From contig NZ_AP028929.1 of assembly GCF_041154385.1 (NCBI RefSeq), positions 248,001 through 312,000 of the forward strand: DNA of 64,000 nt, in the 5' to 3' direction. A program made the translations under genes and the position numbers. This document shows, piece after piece, positions 63,777 to 64,000 of this stretch. This DNA is from Streptococcus sp. SN-1. GTDB taxonomy: Bacteria; Bacillota; Bacilli; Lactobacillales; Streptococcaceae. Under the pieces are notes generated by a model. It was not told the origin of the DNA. It ran no database searches and saw only the letters and a program-made list of their open reading frames with translations. Positions within the stretch are counted from its first letter, which is position 1. Every line of letters begins with the position of its first letter.

Positions 63777-64000
63777 ATGCTAGAAGTAAGAAGTCTAGAG
63801 AAAAGTTTTGGATCCAAGCAAGTTTTGTTTGGTATTGACTTTCAAGCGCGACCAGGTCGTATTTTGGGACTAGTCGGAAAAAACGGTGCTGGGAAAACAA
63901 CGATTTTCCACAGTATTTTGAAGTTTTTAGAATACCAAGGAGAAATCAGTCTAGATGGTCAGGATATTCGTCAAGAGACCTACGCTCGGATTGGCTATCT
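63777..64000 (+). CDS. ABC transporter ATPase, N-terminal part (cut by window end)
   Basis: The first 74 codons encode MLEVRSLEKSFGSKQVLFGIDFQARPG, then Walker [13 protein letters not shown] (about 33-44), the start of an ABC-2/CcmA-type ATPase. A GGAGGTG ribosome site precedes the ATG. The gene continues past 64000, so signature and Walker B are not visible. Upstream lie a constitutive-looking promoter and a BlpR/ComE-type box, so induction during competence or bacteriocin signalling is possible. In pneumococcus one ABC operon of this kind belongs to the early competence regulon; identity with it is inference. Confidence 0.85.
   Translation, partial: MLEVRSLEKSFGSKQVLFGIDFQARPGRILGLVGKNGAGKTTIFHSILKFLEYQGEISLDGQDIRQETYARIGY

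Overview
The window comes from a low-GC Firmicute of the Streptococcus mitis group (mitis/oralis/pneumoniae relatives). The evidence is the recA-dinF pair, BOX repeats of the pneumococcal type, the order rpmB / Asp23-family / fakA / ilvBNCA / glnQP / uppP / dinB / pflB / trk / ECF transporter / trmL / ribU, the pheS-acetyltransferase-pheT arrangement, and YSIRK and LPXTG surface proteins. It is not a typical pneumococcus at the recA locus, because dinF is followed by a YebC/PmpR-family gene and not by lytA. The species cannot be fixed from this window alone.

Positions 1 to about 42 kb are mostly core chromosome. In order: the end of recA, dinF (MATE exporter), a YebC-family regulator, a MarR-controlled heterodimeric ABC exporter, a PAP2 phosphatase, a LytTR regulator with a LiaF-like membrane partner, rpmB and fakA, branched-chain amino acid synthesis (ilvB, ilvN, ilvC, ilvA), a glutamine-type ABC importer, a DUF2207 protein, uppP and dinB (convergent), pflB, a Trk potassium system, an S-adenosylmethionine hydrolase-like gene with a three-gene ECF importer, trmL, riboswitch-controlled ribU, two acetyltransferases and the T-box-controlled pheS/pheT genes. 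Four BOX elements lie in intergenic gaps.

From 42.3 to 51.1 kb is one 2930-residue cell-wall adhesin gene. It is built from two families of near-identical tandem repeats (462/924 bp and 225 bp) and preceded by a 28-bp AT palindrome.

From about 51.2 to 63.1 kb is an accessory region that I read as an integrated mobilizable element of about 11.9 kb. Paired 12-bp-spaced integrase arm-like repeats (TCTCTACATTT) lie at both ends. The right half carries the mobility module: a candidate oriT with palindromes, a small conserved-type protein, an FtsK/TcpA-like coupling ATPase, a membrane protein, an HUH + SF3 helicase Rep, an excisionase-like protein and a tyrosine integrase. The left half carries an Rgg-type regulator divergent from an operon of a SEC10/PgrA-like LPXTG surface protein and three unrecognised genes, plus a decayed amino-acid permease. 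A surface-exclusion-like protein beside a transfer module is the most interesting combination here. The exact boundaries are uncertain; a shorter 5.5-kb element starting near 57.59 kb is the alternative.

The last 0.9 kb returns to chromosome: a strong terminator, a BlpR/ComE-type direct repeat 31 bp upstream of a -10 box, and the start of an ABC transporter ATPase cut by the window edge.
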